From the NCBI RefSeq assembly GCF_900566075.1, contig NZ_UPHU01000001.1, positions 5,394,325 to 5,458,324 of the forward strand: 64,000 nucleotides of DNA, given 5' to 3'. A model generated the notes under the pieces. The model had not been told where the DNA came from and did not search any database. It saw only the letters and a list, made by a program, of their open reading frames with translations. The stretch comes from Mycobacterium pseudokansasii (GTDB taxonomy: Bacteria > Actinomycetota > Actinomycetes > Mycobacteriales > Mycobacteriaceae). Positions within the stretch are counted from its first letter, which is position 1, and each line of letters begins with the position of its first letter. Below are positions 16,911 through 26,532 of this stretch, in pieces. The position numbers and the translations under genes are program-made.

Positions 16911-18407
16911 CTCGAGGTCACCGCCCTGGCCGAATCCCCGTGGCTGGTACAGCCTTTGGCCGCGCCCGCCGGCGCCGGCAAGACCCATTCCCTCAAAGCG
17001 TTACGCACCGCCGCCCACCGCGGCGGCCGCACCGTGGTCGTGCTCGCGCCCCAAGGCCGCGCTGTCGACGTGGCGATCAACGAGTGCGCCGGCGACGAGG
17101 GCTACACCGTGGACAAGGCCCTCCTCGAGCTACGCAACGGGCGGTTAAGACTCGATCACCGCACCATCGTGGTCGTCGACGAAGCCGGCCTCATCGGCAA
17201 CAACCAGCTGCGTGACCTGCTGGAGTACACCACCGGCTCCGGGACGAAGACCCTGCTCGTTGGAGACGCTCACCAGCTGGCGCCGGTGCGTAAACGCGGC
17301 GGTATGTTCGAGCAACTGTGCGCCGATCTGCCTTGGTCCCAACGCCTTTCGGAAGTCTGGCGGATGCTCGACCCCGAAGAACGCACCGCATCGCTCGCGT
17401 TACGCAACGGCGGCCCCAAACCATTGCGGCGCGCCATCGCGTGGTATCGCGATCACGACCGGCTGCGCTGCGGCGATGAAGTCACCATGGCCCACGACGC
17501 GCTGGAGGCCTACCGCGCCGATGTGGCCGCCGGCAAAGACCCGCTGCTCATGCCCGACAAGTGGGAACTGTGCGACGCACTGAACAAGCAGATTCACAAC
17601 GACAACGTTGCTGCGGACGCCCCTACCGTCACCGCCGCCCGCGATCACCACATCGGCGCCGGGGACACCATCGTCACCCGCCACAACGACGCCACGATCA
17701 CGGTCGGTATCCGGGACGAACACGGCCAGCCCGCGGTGAGCAAGACCGCATCGCAGGTGCGCAACGGTCAGCGCTGGATCGTCGAAGCAGTCGACACCGC
17801 CCGTCAGACAATCCTCGCCCGCCGCATCGGTGATGACGCCGTGGCCATCCTCGGCGGCGACTACCTACGTGAACACGTCCACCATGGGTATGCCGTCACG
17901 CTGCAATCCGAACAGGGTGACACCGGGCAAACCGCATACCCCATCGTCAGCGCGCGCACCGACCGCAAATCGCTGTACACGGGCCTGACCCGCGGCCGCG
18001 AAATGAACCGCGTATTCATCTACGACAAGATCGCCGGGGAAGGCGACCACGAACACGCCGAACCGGCCCCCGGTGTACACCAGGCCCGCCGCGGTGACAG
18101 CCACCAGGCTGCCGAACTCGTGCGCGCCATCACCGGCCGCGACAACCGGCCCCAAACCGTCCACCAAGTCGCCGCGGCAACCGACCGCGGCCGGCTTCCC
18201 GACCGGGTAGCCCGGTTCACCGCCAAACGCGACCACGACCTCGCGCGCCGCCGCGGCGCCCACCGGGCCTGGTCCGACCACCAAGCCAGCGAGCACGCCG
18301 AGCGGAACCGCTGGATGCGCGAATACCGTGACCGCAGCACCGACCAGACACACAAGGCCCGCACCCGCCAACGGAGCAGCGACACCGGCTACGACCTCGG
18401 ACTGTAG
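16911..18407 (+). pseudogene. TraA/TrwC-type relaxase-helicase, helicase part only
   Basis: A 5'-truncated MobF-type conjugative relaxase. It opens in the helicase domain: QPLAAPAGAGKTHSLKALRT (Walker A), RTIVVVDEAGLIGNNQLRDL (Walker B), LLVGDAHQLAPV (motif III), later SLYTGLTRGREMNRVFIYD (motif VI-like). A long Arg/Glu/Asp-rich tail ends in SSDTGYDLGL. The N-terminal relaxase domain with its Tyr and HHH ligands is missing, and the frame upstream of 16911 does not continue the homology. The plasmid was once conjugative or mobilisable and has lost that gene. Confidence 0.75.
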
Positions 18408-18734
18408 AACGGGTGCCGGGCGGCTATTCGACGCAATGGACGGCGATGACGATGCCAGACCAGCTCGGGCGTTCATCGTTTCCGCTATGACGCCACCGGC
18501 CTACGAGGCAAACGCATGCGACTGCTCGATGACCTCTCCACCAGTGATGCCGGCCATCCGCAGGAAGCCCTGATCGGCATAACCGATGTCATCTGTCTCG
18601 ATGACACCCCGAACGTCATGCACGACCTACGTGTAGCCTCGGCGAGCGGGTTGCCGGGAGGGCAAGCCGTGCGGAGTCTTGTCCGACAAAACCTGAGGGG
18701 TGCTTGCCGCCTGGTTGGGCTACCCTTGCCCCTT
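18408..18734. other. gene-poor stretch upstream of the EspC-like gene
   Basis: No convincing gene. A short open stretch (RFRYDATGLRGKRMRLLDDL, about 18480-18540, continuing GHPQEALIGITDVICLDD) looks like a coding remnant of unknown origin. The last 80 bp probably hold the promoter of the + strand cargo operon. Confidence 0.4.
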
Positions 18735-19031
18735 ATGCCAAACACCGTGCGCATCAACACTGCCAGCGTGCAGGAGACCACGACGGGCTGGAGCGTCCTG
18801 GCGGCCGGGACGACCGCCGTTATGCCCCCGGCGATAACCGGTCTGTCGTGCCAACCCAGCGCCGCCGCCGTGAGCGCCGCCGATGCCATGATGTCGGGAT
18901 TCGCCGCCGCGTTGAGCGCCCGGATTACCTCCTACACGGGCAAAGTCACTGCGGCCGTTGACGGTTACACGGCGAACGAAGCCAACTCAGCAGCCGAAAT
19001 GACCGCCGTAGCCCCTGTGGTGATGGTCTAA
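18735..19031 (+). CDS. EspC-like type VII secretion substrate
   Basis: A 98-residue helical protein resembling the EspC/DUF2580 (ESX-1 secretion-associated) family. It starts with VRINTASVQ, has a Ser/Ala-rich turn CQPSAAAVSAADAM, then an alpha-helical stretch ending GYTANEANSAAEM. YTANE fits the YxxxD/E export signal of mycobacterial ESX substrates. It is the first gene of a three-gene + strand group: 3 bp separate it from the next start. Probably the export partner of that protein. Confidence 0.65.
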   Translation: MPNTVRINTASVQETTTGWSVLAAGTTAVMPPAITGLSCQPSAAAVSAADAMMSGFAAALSARITSYTGKVTAAVDGYTANEANSAAEMTAVAPVVMV

Positions 19032-19034
19032 CCC

Positions 19035-20075
19035 ATGACCGCACCGCTGCCTACCCTCTCGCAGCTGTTGAACTGGCCCTACGAGCACCTCAACGAAGCA
19101 GCGGCATATTGGCAAGCCCTGGCCTCGAAGTGCTACGACGCGGTTGGTCAGGTGTGGCGCGACACGCTGAACATGGACTGGGAAGGCGAAGCCATTACCG
19201 CGCTGCGCGCCGCAACCGGCGCCGACAAAACCATAGCCGCAAACGTATACGACCAGGTGACGCAACAGGCGTGCAAGGAAGCCCGCAGCGGGGCATCGCA
19301 AATCCTCGATGCCCGCAACCGGCTGAAATACAAGGTGCAAGACGCCGAAGAAGCCGGGTTCAGCGTGAGTGAGGACATGTCCGTCTACGACACCCACACC
19401 ACCGCCAACCCAGTCGAGCTGGCCGACCGCCAGGCGCAGGCACAGGCGTTCGCCGAAGACATCAGGTTGCGGGCGGCGAAACTGGTCACTGCGGACACCG
19501 ACGTTGCCCAGAAGGTGACCGCCACGATGGCCGGGATCGGACCCCAGGCGTTCGGGGAACCGATCAACGCCGACGACACGATCATCGGAGACAACAAGCA
19601 CAACGGGGTCCAACTCGTCGACTTCACACAAGACAACGCCGCTGGCACCAACCCACCACCATTTGCACCGTGGGACACTCCCGATGGAACACCGCCGCCG
19701 GGCACTGGCCTGAGTCCGAAGCTGCAGCAGATGCTGCTCGGCAGTAATCCAGCTAGTTTGACCGGCCAGGGTCTTGTAGAGAATATGCAGCGGTTCGTGC
19801 AGTCACTTCCCGAAAACGATCCCAGGACCGCGTGGTTACGCGGTCAGGTTGCGGATCTGCAGGCGCATGTGACGGACATCGAGTACGCCCGCACCCATTG
19901 CACCACAAGAGATTGGATCGAACGCACCAGCCAGTTCGCCAGCGGTGTGATCGTTACCGGCTCCGGCCTGCTGGCCGCAGAGACCGGGGTCGGGCTCGCT
20001 GTCGCTGGCGCCGGTGGTGTCGGCACGGTCATAGCGGGCACGAATCTGCTGCGATGCCTAACGGGGAGCAAGTGA
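19035..20075 (+). CDS. large T7SS-type cargo protein with hydrophobic C-terminus
   Basis: A 346-residue protein. Residues 1-170 are helical and resemble the N-terminal targeting domains of mycobacterial type VII toxins (LNWPYEHLNEAAAYWQ, then VWRDTLNMDWEGEAITALRA). A Pro/Gly linker follows (NPPPFAPWDTPDGTPPPG, about 205-225). The C-terminus ends in a hydrophobic pair of segments (GVIVTGSGLLAAETGVGLAV, about 300-320, and a second to 340). No catalytic motif was recognised. Placed between an EspC-like partner and a small membrane protein, it may be an exported effector or toxin; that is inference. Confidence 0.6.
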   Translation: MTAPLPTLSQLLNWPYEHLNEAAAYWQALASKCYDAVGQVWRDTLNMDWEGEAITALRAATGADKTIAANVYDQVTQQACKEARSGASQILDARNRLKYKVQDAEEAGFSVSEDMSVYDTHTTANPVELADRQAQAQAFAEDIRLRAAKLVTADTDVAQKVTATMAGIGPQAFGEPINADDTIIGDNKHNGVQLVDFTQDNAAGTNPPPFAPWDTPDGTPPPGTGLSPKLQQMLLGSNPASLTGQGLVENMQRFVQSLPENDPRTAWLRGQVADLQAHVTDIEYARTHCTTRDWIERTSQFASGVIVTGSGLLAAETGVGLAVAGAGGVGTVIAGTNLLRCLTGSK

Positions 20076-20338
20076 CGGACGTACTGGAGGCCGCGATTCT
20101 GTCTGGCGCGTTTGTGCTGGCGCTGTGGGGCGCCTGGCGCCCGCACTACCGCGTGGCGTCGTACCTCGTGGCCGGTGCTGTCACGTTAGTGCTGATCGCG
20201 GGTCTGGTGGTCACCGGCCAGACCAACATGACTATCGTCTCGGCGTTCTTGCTGGTAGCAATGTTCGTTCCGATGACGGTCTTCAACCACCGCAGAGCTG
20301 AACGCGGGCGAAGTGGGCGAACGAAGAAGGGCATGTAG
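20072..20338 (+). CDS. small membrane protein coupled to the cargo protein
   Basis: An 88-residue protein from GTG 20072, which overlaps the upstream stop (GTGA). Three hydrophobic segments: ILSGAFVLALWGA (about 8-21), VASYLVAGAVTLVLIAGLVV (about 30-50), and IVSAFLLVAMFVPMTVF (about 57-73), then a basic tail RRAERGRSGRTKKGM. No family recognised. Coupling to a putative exported protein makes an immunity or membrane-anchoring role possible. Confidence 0.6.
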   Translation: MTDVLEAAILSGAFVLALWGAWRPHYRVASYLVAGAVTLVLIAGLVVTGQTNMTIVSAFLLVAMFVPMTVFNHRRAERGRSGRTKKGM

Positions 20339-20438
20339 GTCAGTGGGAGAGTCACACCGACAGCGGACGGGCCAGCTCATCATCAACCCATCCGCTTGAA
20401 CACCATCAATGTCGGTGGGCGCTGTCATGCTCACATGC

Positions 20439-20497
20439 ATGACGACTCTGGCTCCGTCAGTGCTGCAACCCTCCTTCTGGCTGGTCGCCGGCTTAGC
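20439..20497 (+). pseudogene. 5' end of a cargo gene interrupted by the IS1634-family element
   Basis: ATG at 20439 encodes MTTLAPSVLQPSFWLVAGL and is then cut by the IS at the CTTAGC target site. Removing the IS and one target copy joins ggc-tta-gc to c-tgg-cca and continues in frame as AGLAWPDDQPSVAES (see 22504-22945). Confidence 0.6.
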
Positions 20498-22497
20498 CCG
20501 AAGTTGCGACGGTTTTGACTGGGGATTAGTGGTTTGAACTGACATTATGGGTGCTGTTGTGTGCTCATATGTAGTCACGAATAGATGCGTGTCGTTGCTA
20601 TCATTTCAACGGAATCAGGCTATTATTCTTGGTGTGCCACGCAATACTGGCAAAGCTCACGTAGTCAGAGTTAAGAAGACTCACGTGGATAAGCACGGCC
20701 ACGAGCGCGTCTATGAGTCTGTGCTGTTGCGCCGCACCTACCGGGACGGGGCCAAGGTGCGCAACCAGACCGTGGCCAACCTGTCGATGCTGCCGCCGCA
20801 GGCCGTCGATGCGATCGAGGCGACGCTGAAGGGCCACACGCTGGTGCCGGCCGGCTCGGAGTTCAGCAAGTCCCGGTCGCTGCCGCATGGGGACGTGGCG
20901 GCGGTGGCCGCGATGGCGCGCAAGCTCGAGCTGGCCGCACTGCTGGGCCCGCCGTGCCGAGCCCGCGATATCGTGCTCGCCTTGATCATCTCGCGGGTGG
21001 TGCGGCCCACCTCGAAGCTGTCCACCCTGTCGTGGTGGCCCAACACCACCCTCGGCGTGGATTTCGGGGTGGCCGAGGCCTCCACCGACGAGATCTACGC
21101 CGGGATGGACTGGCTGGCCGACCGGCAGGACAAGATCGAAAAGAAGCTGGCGGCAAAGCATTTAAACGAGTCGGTGAACCCGGGCCGGATGGCGTTGTTT
21201 GACCTGACTTCCTCGTGGGTGACCGGCCGATGCTGCCAGCTGGCCGCGCGCGGCTACTCCCGCGACGGCAAGAAGGGCTGCCAGCAGATCGAATACGGGG
21301 TGCTCACCGACCCTGAGGGCCGCCCGGTCGCGGTGCGCGTGTTGTCCGGTGCCACCGCCGACCCGACCGCGTTCACCCAGATCGTGCAGGTGATCAAAGA
21401 CAAGCTCGCCATCCAACAGCTGGTGCTGGTCGGCGATCGCGGCATGATCACCACCGCCCGCATCGACGCGCTGCGCGAACTCAACGACAACCCCGACACC
21501 CCAACCGCCTTCGATTGGATCACCGCGCTACGTGCACCCGCGATCGCCAAACTCGCCCGCGACGACGGGCCGCTGCAGATGAGCCTGTTCGATACCCAAG
21601 ACCTCGCCGAGATCACCCACCCCGACTACCCCGGCGAACGGCTGATCGCCTGCCGCAACCCCACCCTGGCCGCCGAACGTGCCCGCAAACGCCACGACCT
21701 GCTGGCTGCCACCGAGAAACAACTGGCCCACATCGCCCAACGCGTCACCAAAGCCACCCTGTCCGGCGCCAACAAGATCGGCATCGCAGTCGGCAAGGTC
21801 AGCGGAAAATTCAAGGTGGGCAAGCTCTTCCACCTCACGATCACCGACACCGAATTCACCTACCACCGCGACCAGGCCGCCATCGACGCCCAAGCTGCCC
21901 TCGACGGCATCTACGTGCTGCGCACCAGCGTCAACACCAAGGTCCTCGACCCCGCCGCCGTGGTGCAGGGTTACAAAAACCTCGCCAACATCGAACGCGA
22001 CTTTCGCATCATCAAGACCGACGACCTCGACCTACGCCCCATCCACCACCGCCTCGAGGACCGCGTCAAAGCCCACGTGCTGATCTGCATGCTGGCCTGC
22101 TACCTCATCTGGCACCTGCGCAAGGCCTGGGCGCCACTGACATTCACCGACGAAACACCACCGCATCGGGACAACCCCGTCGCCCCCGCGCAGCGTTCCC
22201 CAGCCGCACACGCCAAAGCCTCCACCAAACACGACGCGGCCGGCAACCCAGTACGAAACTTCCGCGACCTGCTCAATCACCTGGCCACCCTCACCCGCGA
22301 CCGGATCCGCTACCACCACACCAACATCGAAATCGACAAACTCACCGAGGCCACCCCCACCCAGCGCCGCGCCTTCGACCTCATCGACGCCCCGATCCCA
22401 GTCACCATCACCGCGTAGCCAGAACCACCACCCACCCAAACCAGCCAATACCCAGGTCAACCCAGGAATTCAGCCAGTTCAATAGCCTTAACTTCGG
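20498..22497 (+). mobile_element. IS1634-family insertion sequence (2.0 kb)
   Basis: One transposase gene between imperfect inverted ends (left CCGAAGTTGCGAC..., right end reversed CCGAAGTTAAGGC...) and flanked by the 6-bp direct repeat CTTAGC (20492-20497 and 22498-22503). Length, single-gene layout and duplication size suit the IS1634/IS1549 group. Confidence 0.8.
20634..22418 (+). CDS. IS1634-family transposase
   Basis: A 594-residue DDE transposase of the IS4 superfamily, IS1634 group. GTG start at 20634. Conserved points: YESVLLRRTYRDGAKVRNQT near the N-terminus, a first catalytic Asp region MALFDLTSSWVTG, LVLVGDRGMITTARIDAL for the second Asp, and the YREK-like region VQGYKNLANIERDFRIIKT with its Glu. 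The C-terminal part includes HHRLEDRVKAHVLICMLACY. It appears full length and may be active. Confidence 0.85.
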   Translation: MPRNTGKAHVVRVKKTHVDKHGHERVYESVLLRRTYRDGAKVRNQTVANLSMLPPQAVDAIEATLKGHTLVPAGSEFSKSRSLPHGDVAAVAAMARKLELAALLGPPCRARDIVLALIISRVVRPTSKLSTLSWWPNTTLGVDFGVAEASTDEIYAGMDWLADRQDKIEKKLAAKHLNESVNPGRMALFDLTSSWVTGRCCQLAARGYSRDGKKGCQQIEYGVLTDPEGRPVAVRVLSGATADPTAFTQIVQVIKDKLAIQQLVLVGDRGMITTARIDALRELNDNPDTPTAFDWITALRAPAIAKLARDDGPLQMSLFDTQDLAEITHPDYPGERLIACRNPTLAAERARKRHDLLAATEKQLAHIAQRVTKATLSGANKIGIAVGKVSGKFKVGKLFHLTITDTEFTYHRDQAAIDAQAALDGIYVLRTSVNTKVLDPAAVVQGYKNLANIERDFRIIKTDDLDLRPIHHRLEDRVKAHVLICMLACYLIWHLRKAWAPLTFTDETPPHRDNPVAPAQRSPAAHAKASTKHDAAGNPVRNFRDLLNHLATLTRDRIRYHHTNIEIDKLTEATPTQRRAFDLIDAPIPVTITA

Positions 22498-22945
22498 CTT
22501 AGCCTGGCCAGACGATCAGCCGAGCGTGGCCGAATCCGCTGTCGCCGTTGCCCCGGACGCCTTCCAAGTTCAGCTGCTCAGTACGCCGACGCGCCAGGTA
22601 TTTGACGTCGCACGCTACTTCGCGAGCCACGGCCAACACCGTGTTGTATTCCTCGCTGAGCTGACTCGCTGGCTCGACCACTTCGGACACACGTGGGCAT
22701 CGCACGGAATCGACTTTGATCAGGCCCTTTACGACATCACCGAAGTCTTACCCGGGATCTATCTGGCACTTGACCGTCGCTCGTACTGCATTGTCTGCGA
22801 CGCCTCCCGTGAAGGCATGGTCATCCATTACCCCGACGGCCGAGAACAGCTCACAGAAGCCGACCGCAACACCACCCGGCTCGCGCTAACTCAGACCATC
22901 ACCGAAGGCTGGCCAGCCTACATCCAGTCGCTCCAAGCCGATTAA
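22498..22945 (+). pseudogene. 3' part of the IS-interrupted cargo gene
   Basis: Continues the frame begun at 20439 after the second CTTAGC. It encodes WPDDQPSVAESAVAVAPDAF, then RHVVF-like core HGQHRVVFLAELTRWLDHFG and GIYLALDRRSYCIVCDASRE, ending SLQAD. No family recognised. The intact protein would have about 168 residues and be the fourth gene of the + strand group, possibly a chaperone or immunity factor. Confidence 0.55.
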
Positions 22946-22956
22946 CGTCGATGCGC

Positions 22957-22969
22957 GGGGGCCGGCCCC
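22957..22969. terminator. GC-rich palindrome between convergent genes
   Basis: GGGGCCGGCCCC (22958-22969) lies between the convergent + cargo group and the - operon, followed on the + strand by the repeated TAACCC. It may act as a bidirectional stop; no T run is present. Confidence 0.35.
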
Positions 22970-22979
22970 TAACCCTAAC

Positions 22980-23288
22980 CTAACCACCATCCACGGCCTG
23001 CCGAATCGCCTGGCTCACATCGTATTGCGGGTCGCACAGTAGTGCGGCCACTGACCGCACCCATCTCATCCCCGCACCATTGCCGCGGGGCGACCCCGCG
23101 AACAGCAATGCCGCGAGCCCGTCGACCGCCAGCAGGCCCGCCAGCCACAGTTCATCGCTACCTGCAGGCCGTGCATTGAGCATGCGGCTCGCTAAAGAGG
23201 CCGCGTCTTCATATGAGCAGACCTCGATGCTATCTACGACGTCATTGCGAATCCTATTGCGCACCAGATGGTTTCCGTCCTCCCTCAT
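22980..23288 (-). CDS. hypothetical protein, last gene of the ESX-linked operon
   Basis: A 102-residue protein with no recognised family. It has a moderately hydrophobic middle (ELWLAGLLAVDGLAALLFAG) and ends DVSQAIRQAVDGG. The ATG overlaps the stop of the preceding gene (ATGA), so it is translationally coupled and belongs to the five-gene - strand operon. Confidence 0.6.
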   Translation of the reverse strand: MREDGNHLVRNRIRNDVVDSIEVCSYEDAASLASRMLNARPAGSDELWLAGLLAVDGLAALLFAGSPRGNGAGMRWVRSVAALLCDPQYDVSQAIRQAVDGG

Positions 23289-24112
23289 CGGGAGAGCAGC
23301 CAGTAGGACGGCAAGGGATAAGGTGGCCGGCCGGCGTCGGCCTCGCGAGCCAGGCGCTCGATACGGGCCAGTTCATCGGCCCGGTCACCCGCGAACCGCC
23401 ACCGCCGCACCCGATCCCGATGCCGCCCCACCCAATCCACGTCATCGCCACCCGCCGCACACCCCGCGTCATAACGCAACGCGCAGTCGTCGAGCTCCTG
23501 CCGCAGCATATGCGCGGAAAAGCCCACATTCCAGGGCCCTTTAACGTCGGTACCGCGCTCTGGCCAGCGCCCCGAGTGTGCTCTGTCCAGCAACGATTCC
23601 CACTCGTCGTCGGTTGCATCGACCACCTGAAATCCGGCCCACCGCGACACCGACGACCGATCAGCTACTTGGGTTTCGCGCAGCCACATCAGCGTGTCCG
23701 CCCGCCAGGCACCCAGCACGGCACCCCACGGCAGACCCAGCGCCTCGGCGGCGCCCGGCTCCCACACCCGAGGACCGCCCGCAAGTACCTTCCACCACAC
23801 CCAGATTCGGCGGTCACGGCCCGATGTCAGCGCGTCGCGCAGGCCGCGCTCCCGCCAATTCGCGGGCAGCGAGCCAAGCCGGGCCTGGCCCAACACCAGA
23901 CGTAATGTTGTGGCTACGAGCAGCCGGTCAGCCGTCGCGTCGCGCGCGGCCGCCCGCTCCCTGCACGCCCGCCGGTTCCAGCCCACGGGCTCGGCCGGCA
24001 GATCCGGCAACTGCGGCCGAGACTCGCGAGGTCCCAACGGCGGCAGCTCCGACAACCGCGATAACGGCGCCAACGGATCGCCACCGGGAGCGACGAATCC
24101 CGCATCACTCAC
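23285..24112 (-). CDS. hypothetical protein of the ESX-linked operon
   Basis: 275 residues from GTG 24112, which overlaps the upstream stop (GTGA). Rich in Trp, Arg and Asp, with no membrane span: WNRRACRERAAARDATADRL, RDRRIWVWWKVLAGGPRVWE, FQVVDATDDEWESLLDRA. It looks soluble and cytoplasmic. No known domain recognised. The position after the large DUF5631-like protein suggests a chaperone or assembly role, which is a guess. Confidence 0.6.
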   Translation of the reverse strand: MSDAGFVAPGGDPLAPLSRLSELPPLGPRESRPQLPDLPAEPVGWNRRACRERAAARDATADRLLVATTLRLVLGQARLGSLPANWRERGLRDALTSGRDRRIWVWWKVLAGGPRVWEPGAAEALGLPWGAVLGAWRADTLMWLRETQVADRSSVSRWAGFQVVDATDDEWESLLDRAHSGRWPERGTDVKGPWNVGFSAHMLRQELDDCALRYDAGCAAGGDDVDWVGRHRDRVRRWRFAGDRADELARIERLAREADAGRPPYPLPSYWLLSR

Positions 24113-26529
24113 GGCCGTCGCCGCTCTTGGGCGAGGTGCTGCTCCATGGCGGCGATCGTCGTCACGACCGTGGCTCCGAAGCCGGCTTTGATCCCGCAAT
24201 AGGCGATTTCAGCCAACCGCGGCGGTTCGGCTTTCCAACATTGGATCAGCTCGATCATCCGCCCCATCCGGTAATAATGGGTGTACCAAAGGGTGATGGC
24301 CCGGGTCACGTCCGAATCGTAGTTGTCGCGGGGGGCGTGCTGGTCGGGCCACATCGCGGCGCCCCCGTGGCGCTGGGCGGCCGCCCGATCGTAGGCGCCC
24401 CACATCGTCGCCGTGGCGGCCCCGCCGCTGACCGCCTCCAGCATCTGCCCGTCAGCCTGTTCCACCAGCGGCGCACCAGTATCATCAGGCTTCATCGCCT
24501 CCTCAAACACGATGCGCGTCAAGGTCGCCGCCGCCCACGCCGATATGTTGCCCCCGCGATCCAGACCGTTGACCCGCTGGTATAGCCCCGGGTCGATCAC
24601 GGCGAGCCGATGCTGGTGGGCCGCATCCAATTTCGGCGCCCCATTTACGAGCCGCAGCGCATCACGGTGATCTATCGCGGCGAAATCACCGGCAAAGTCA
24701 TGTGGCGGGTCGGTCCACATCTCCGTGGTAGCCAGAGCTGAAACGGATGCGTCTGCAACGACTTTAGTCAAGCGGTCGGCGTAGTCGGCGACTATTTTCG
24801 ACGGGAACTGACAGCCCATCCACACATCAGCCCAGCCGAGCGGCAGCGCGGGGTCACTAACCGCCAGGCGCACCGTGCTCGGCAAATACACCGTCGTGGG
24901 CAGATAGGCGCCGCCGCCAACGTTGTTGGCCACCGCAATGTGCGTACCGACCGGGGATCTGAGCACCACCACCGCCCACAACACCAGCATCTTCGATGCC
25001 TCGCTACCATGCGCCAGCTCACCCAAAATCCGTTGTGCGGTCACCAAATCCGGATTGACATCACTCGACGAACCGGCAAGTGCTGACATCGCGCCCGACG
25101 AACCCGGATTACCTGTCAGCATGGGCGGCGCACCGGGGCCACCACCGGTGGGGCCGGAACCGCCGCCGGCGCCTGCCCCGGCCGTGCTACTGCCACCCGC
25201 CGGCGACGTCGGCGAGCTCGGTACACCGCTGCCGGCACCAGCGGCTCCCGCACCCGGCGGGCTGTAGGGCGCCAACGGCGATGCGGTCATCCCAGGCGGG
25301 GGCATCATCCCTCCACCACCGGCGATCGGTGCGCTGCCCGCGCCGTGGCCGCCTGATACACCGGCTGAATCCACGGGTTGGGCGGTCCAACCCGATCCTG
25401 GTCCGACGCCCGCCGGACCCATCCCCGGACCTGCCGCACTCGGCGCGGCCACCGGCGGCTGGGTTGATGCCATGGGCTGTTGCGGTTGCGCCGGAGGGGT
25501 CGCCGAGGCTGTCATTCCACTCGTAGCGCCCATACCCGATGCCAGGCCCGATTGGAAACTCGATCCAGAGTTGGCGAGGGGTGCCGCCGACGCCGGCGAG
25601 ACAGCTCCTGCAGAGGGAGCCGCCGAGGCCGGCACGGTCCCCGAACCCAGCTGCGACGGAAAACCAGATGCCAACGATGGAGAACCGGATCCCAAGCTCA
25701 GCATACGACCCCCACCACCGCCTGAGCCACCACCGGAACCAAGCGGTGATGCAGGTAAAGGCGGGGTCATGCCGGGGCCATTCGGACTCGGACCCCACTT
25801 ACCGCTTTGCGTCAGCGGACTGGGATCAGGCCCCGTCAAGGCCCATTTATCGTGTTGGTCACCGCCGTTGCCTTCCGCTGCGGCGCCATCCAAACCAGCA
25901 TCGCCGTCCTCGGACCACTTAGCCGAACTTCCCTCGGCCGGCTGGGATGACCCGGACCATTTGTCGTGCTTCTGTTTTCCGCCTGGCGGCTTGGGTTTTG
26001 GGCCTTCGGATGGCGCGGGGCCAAGAGGTAGCGGTGCTTCAAAGTTCACTGCCTTAATATGGCCCTCGGCGTTGGCCGCGTGCTCGTCGACGATGGTGTC
26101 CGCCTCGCCTGCAGCGGCCGCCAAAATTGATTGCGCCGCAACATGATCGCCGCGGTCGAGTGCCGCCTGGAACGCCGGTTCCTTGTCGTCGATTAGGTCC
26201 TGCAGCATCGTCTGCAGGCGCCGCAGCTCTCCGACCGCGTTCGTCACCGCGTCGGCGGCGGGCCCGTACAGGTCCTCGTGTGCTTCCCACAACTTTCGGT
26301 TGCCGTCGTGCGCCGCCAGGGCCGCATCGCCGGCCTGGCCCTGCAGCGCCGATTGCAGCCGCTGACGAAAGTGGGAGTGTCGATCTAATGCCGCACCCAG
26401 GAGTCGGCGCTGCTCCGCTAGCGCTCCACCGGACGACTCCAGTGCGGTGAGCGTCGAGGAACTCGGGAATCGGCCGGCTTTGATTGTCACGGCCAGCACG
26501 CTCTCAGATCCGATCCCATTCGCATCCAT
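24109..26529 (-). CDS. large ESX-associated protein with Pro/Gly/Ser linker (DUF5631/5632-like C-terminus)
   Basis: An 806-residue protein in three parts. Residues 1-165 are helical (GALAEQRRLLGAALDRHSHF, LQTMLQDLIDDKEPAFQAAL). Residues about 170-530 are a low-complexity linker rich in Pro, Gly, Ser and Ala, with charged inserts such as KQKHDKWSGSSQPAEG. The folded C-terminus (about 530-806) includes LGELAHGSEASKMLVLWAVV, VYLPSTVRLAVSDPALPLGW and WYTHYYRMGRMIEL. That region resembles the DUF5631/DUF5632 proteins found with ESX loci and mycobacterial plasmids. It is possibly an EspB-like or scaffold component; recognition is by memory. Confidence 0.6.
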   Translation of the reverse strand: MDANGIGSESVLAVTIKAGRFPSSSTLTALESSGGALAEQRRLLGAALDRHSHFRQRLQSALQGQAGDAALAAHDGNRKLWEAHEDLYGPAADAVTNAVGELRRLQTMLQDLIDDKEPAFQAALDRGDHVAAQSILAAAAGEADTIVDEHAANAEGHIKAVNFEAPLPLGPAPSEGPKPKPPGGKQKHDKWSGSSQPAEGSSAKWSEDGDAGLDGAAAEGNGGDQHDKWALTGPDPSPLTQSGKWGPSPNGPGMTPPLPASPLGSGGGSGGGGGRMLSLGSGSPSLASGFPSQLGSGTVPASAAPSAGAVSPASAAPLANSGSSFQSGLASGMGATSGMTASATPPAQPQQPMASTQPPVAAPSAAGPGMGPAGVGPGSGWTAQPVDSAGVSGGHGAGSAPIAGGGGMMPPPGMTASPLAPYSPPGAGAAGAGSGVPSSPTSPAGGSSTAGAGAGGGSGPTGGGPGAPPMLTGNPGSSGAMSALAGSSSDVNPDLVTAQRILGELAHGSEASKMLVLWAVVVLRSPVGTHIAVANNVGGGAYLPTTVYLPSTVRLAVSDPALPLGWADVWMGCQFPSKIVADYADRLTKVVADASVSALATTEMWTDPPHDFAGDFAAIDHRDALRLVNGAPKLDAAHQHRLAVIDPGLYQRVNGLDRGGNISAWAAATLTRIVFEEAMKPDDTGAPLVEQADGQMLEAVSGGAATATMWGAYDRAAAQRHGGAAMWPDQHAPRDNYDSDVTRAITLWYTHYYRMGRMIELIQCWKAEPPRLAEIAYCGIKAGFGATVVTTIAAMEQHLAQERRRP

Positions 26530-26532
26530 CGA

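Noticed and set aside
21515..22497. Long + strand frame running through the IS1634 transposase into the following gene
   Set aside because: Within the IS it is a shifted, Arg/Pro-rich reading of the transposase; only the part after the CTTAGC duplication is real.
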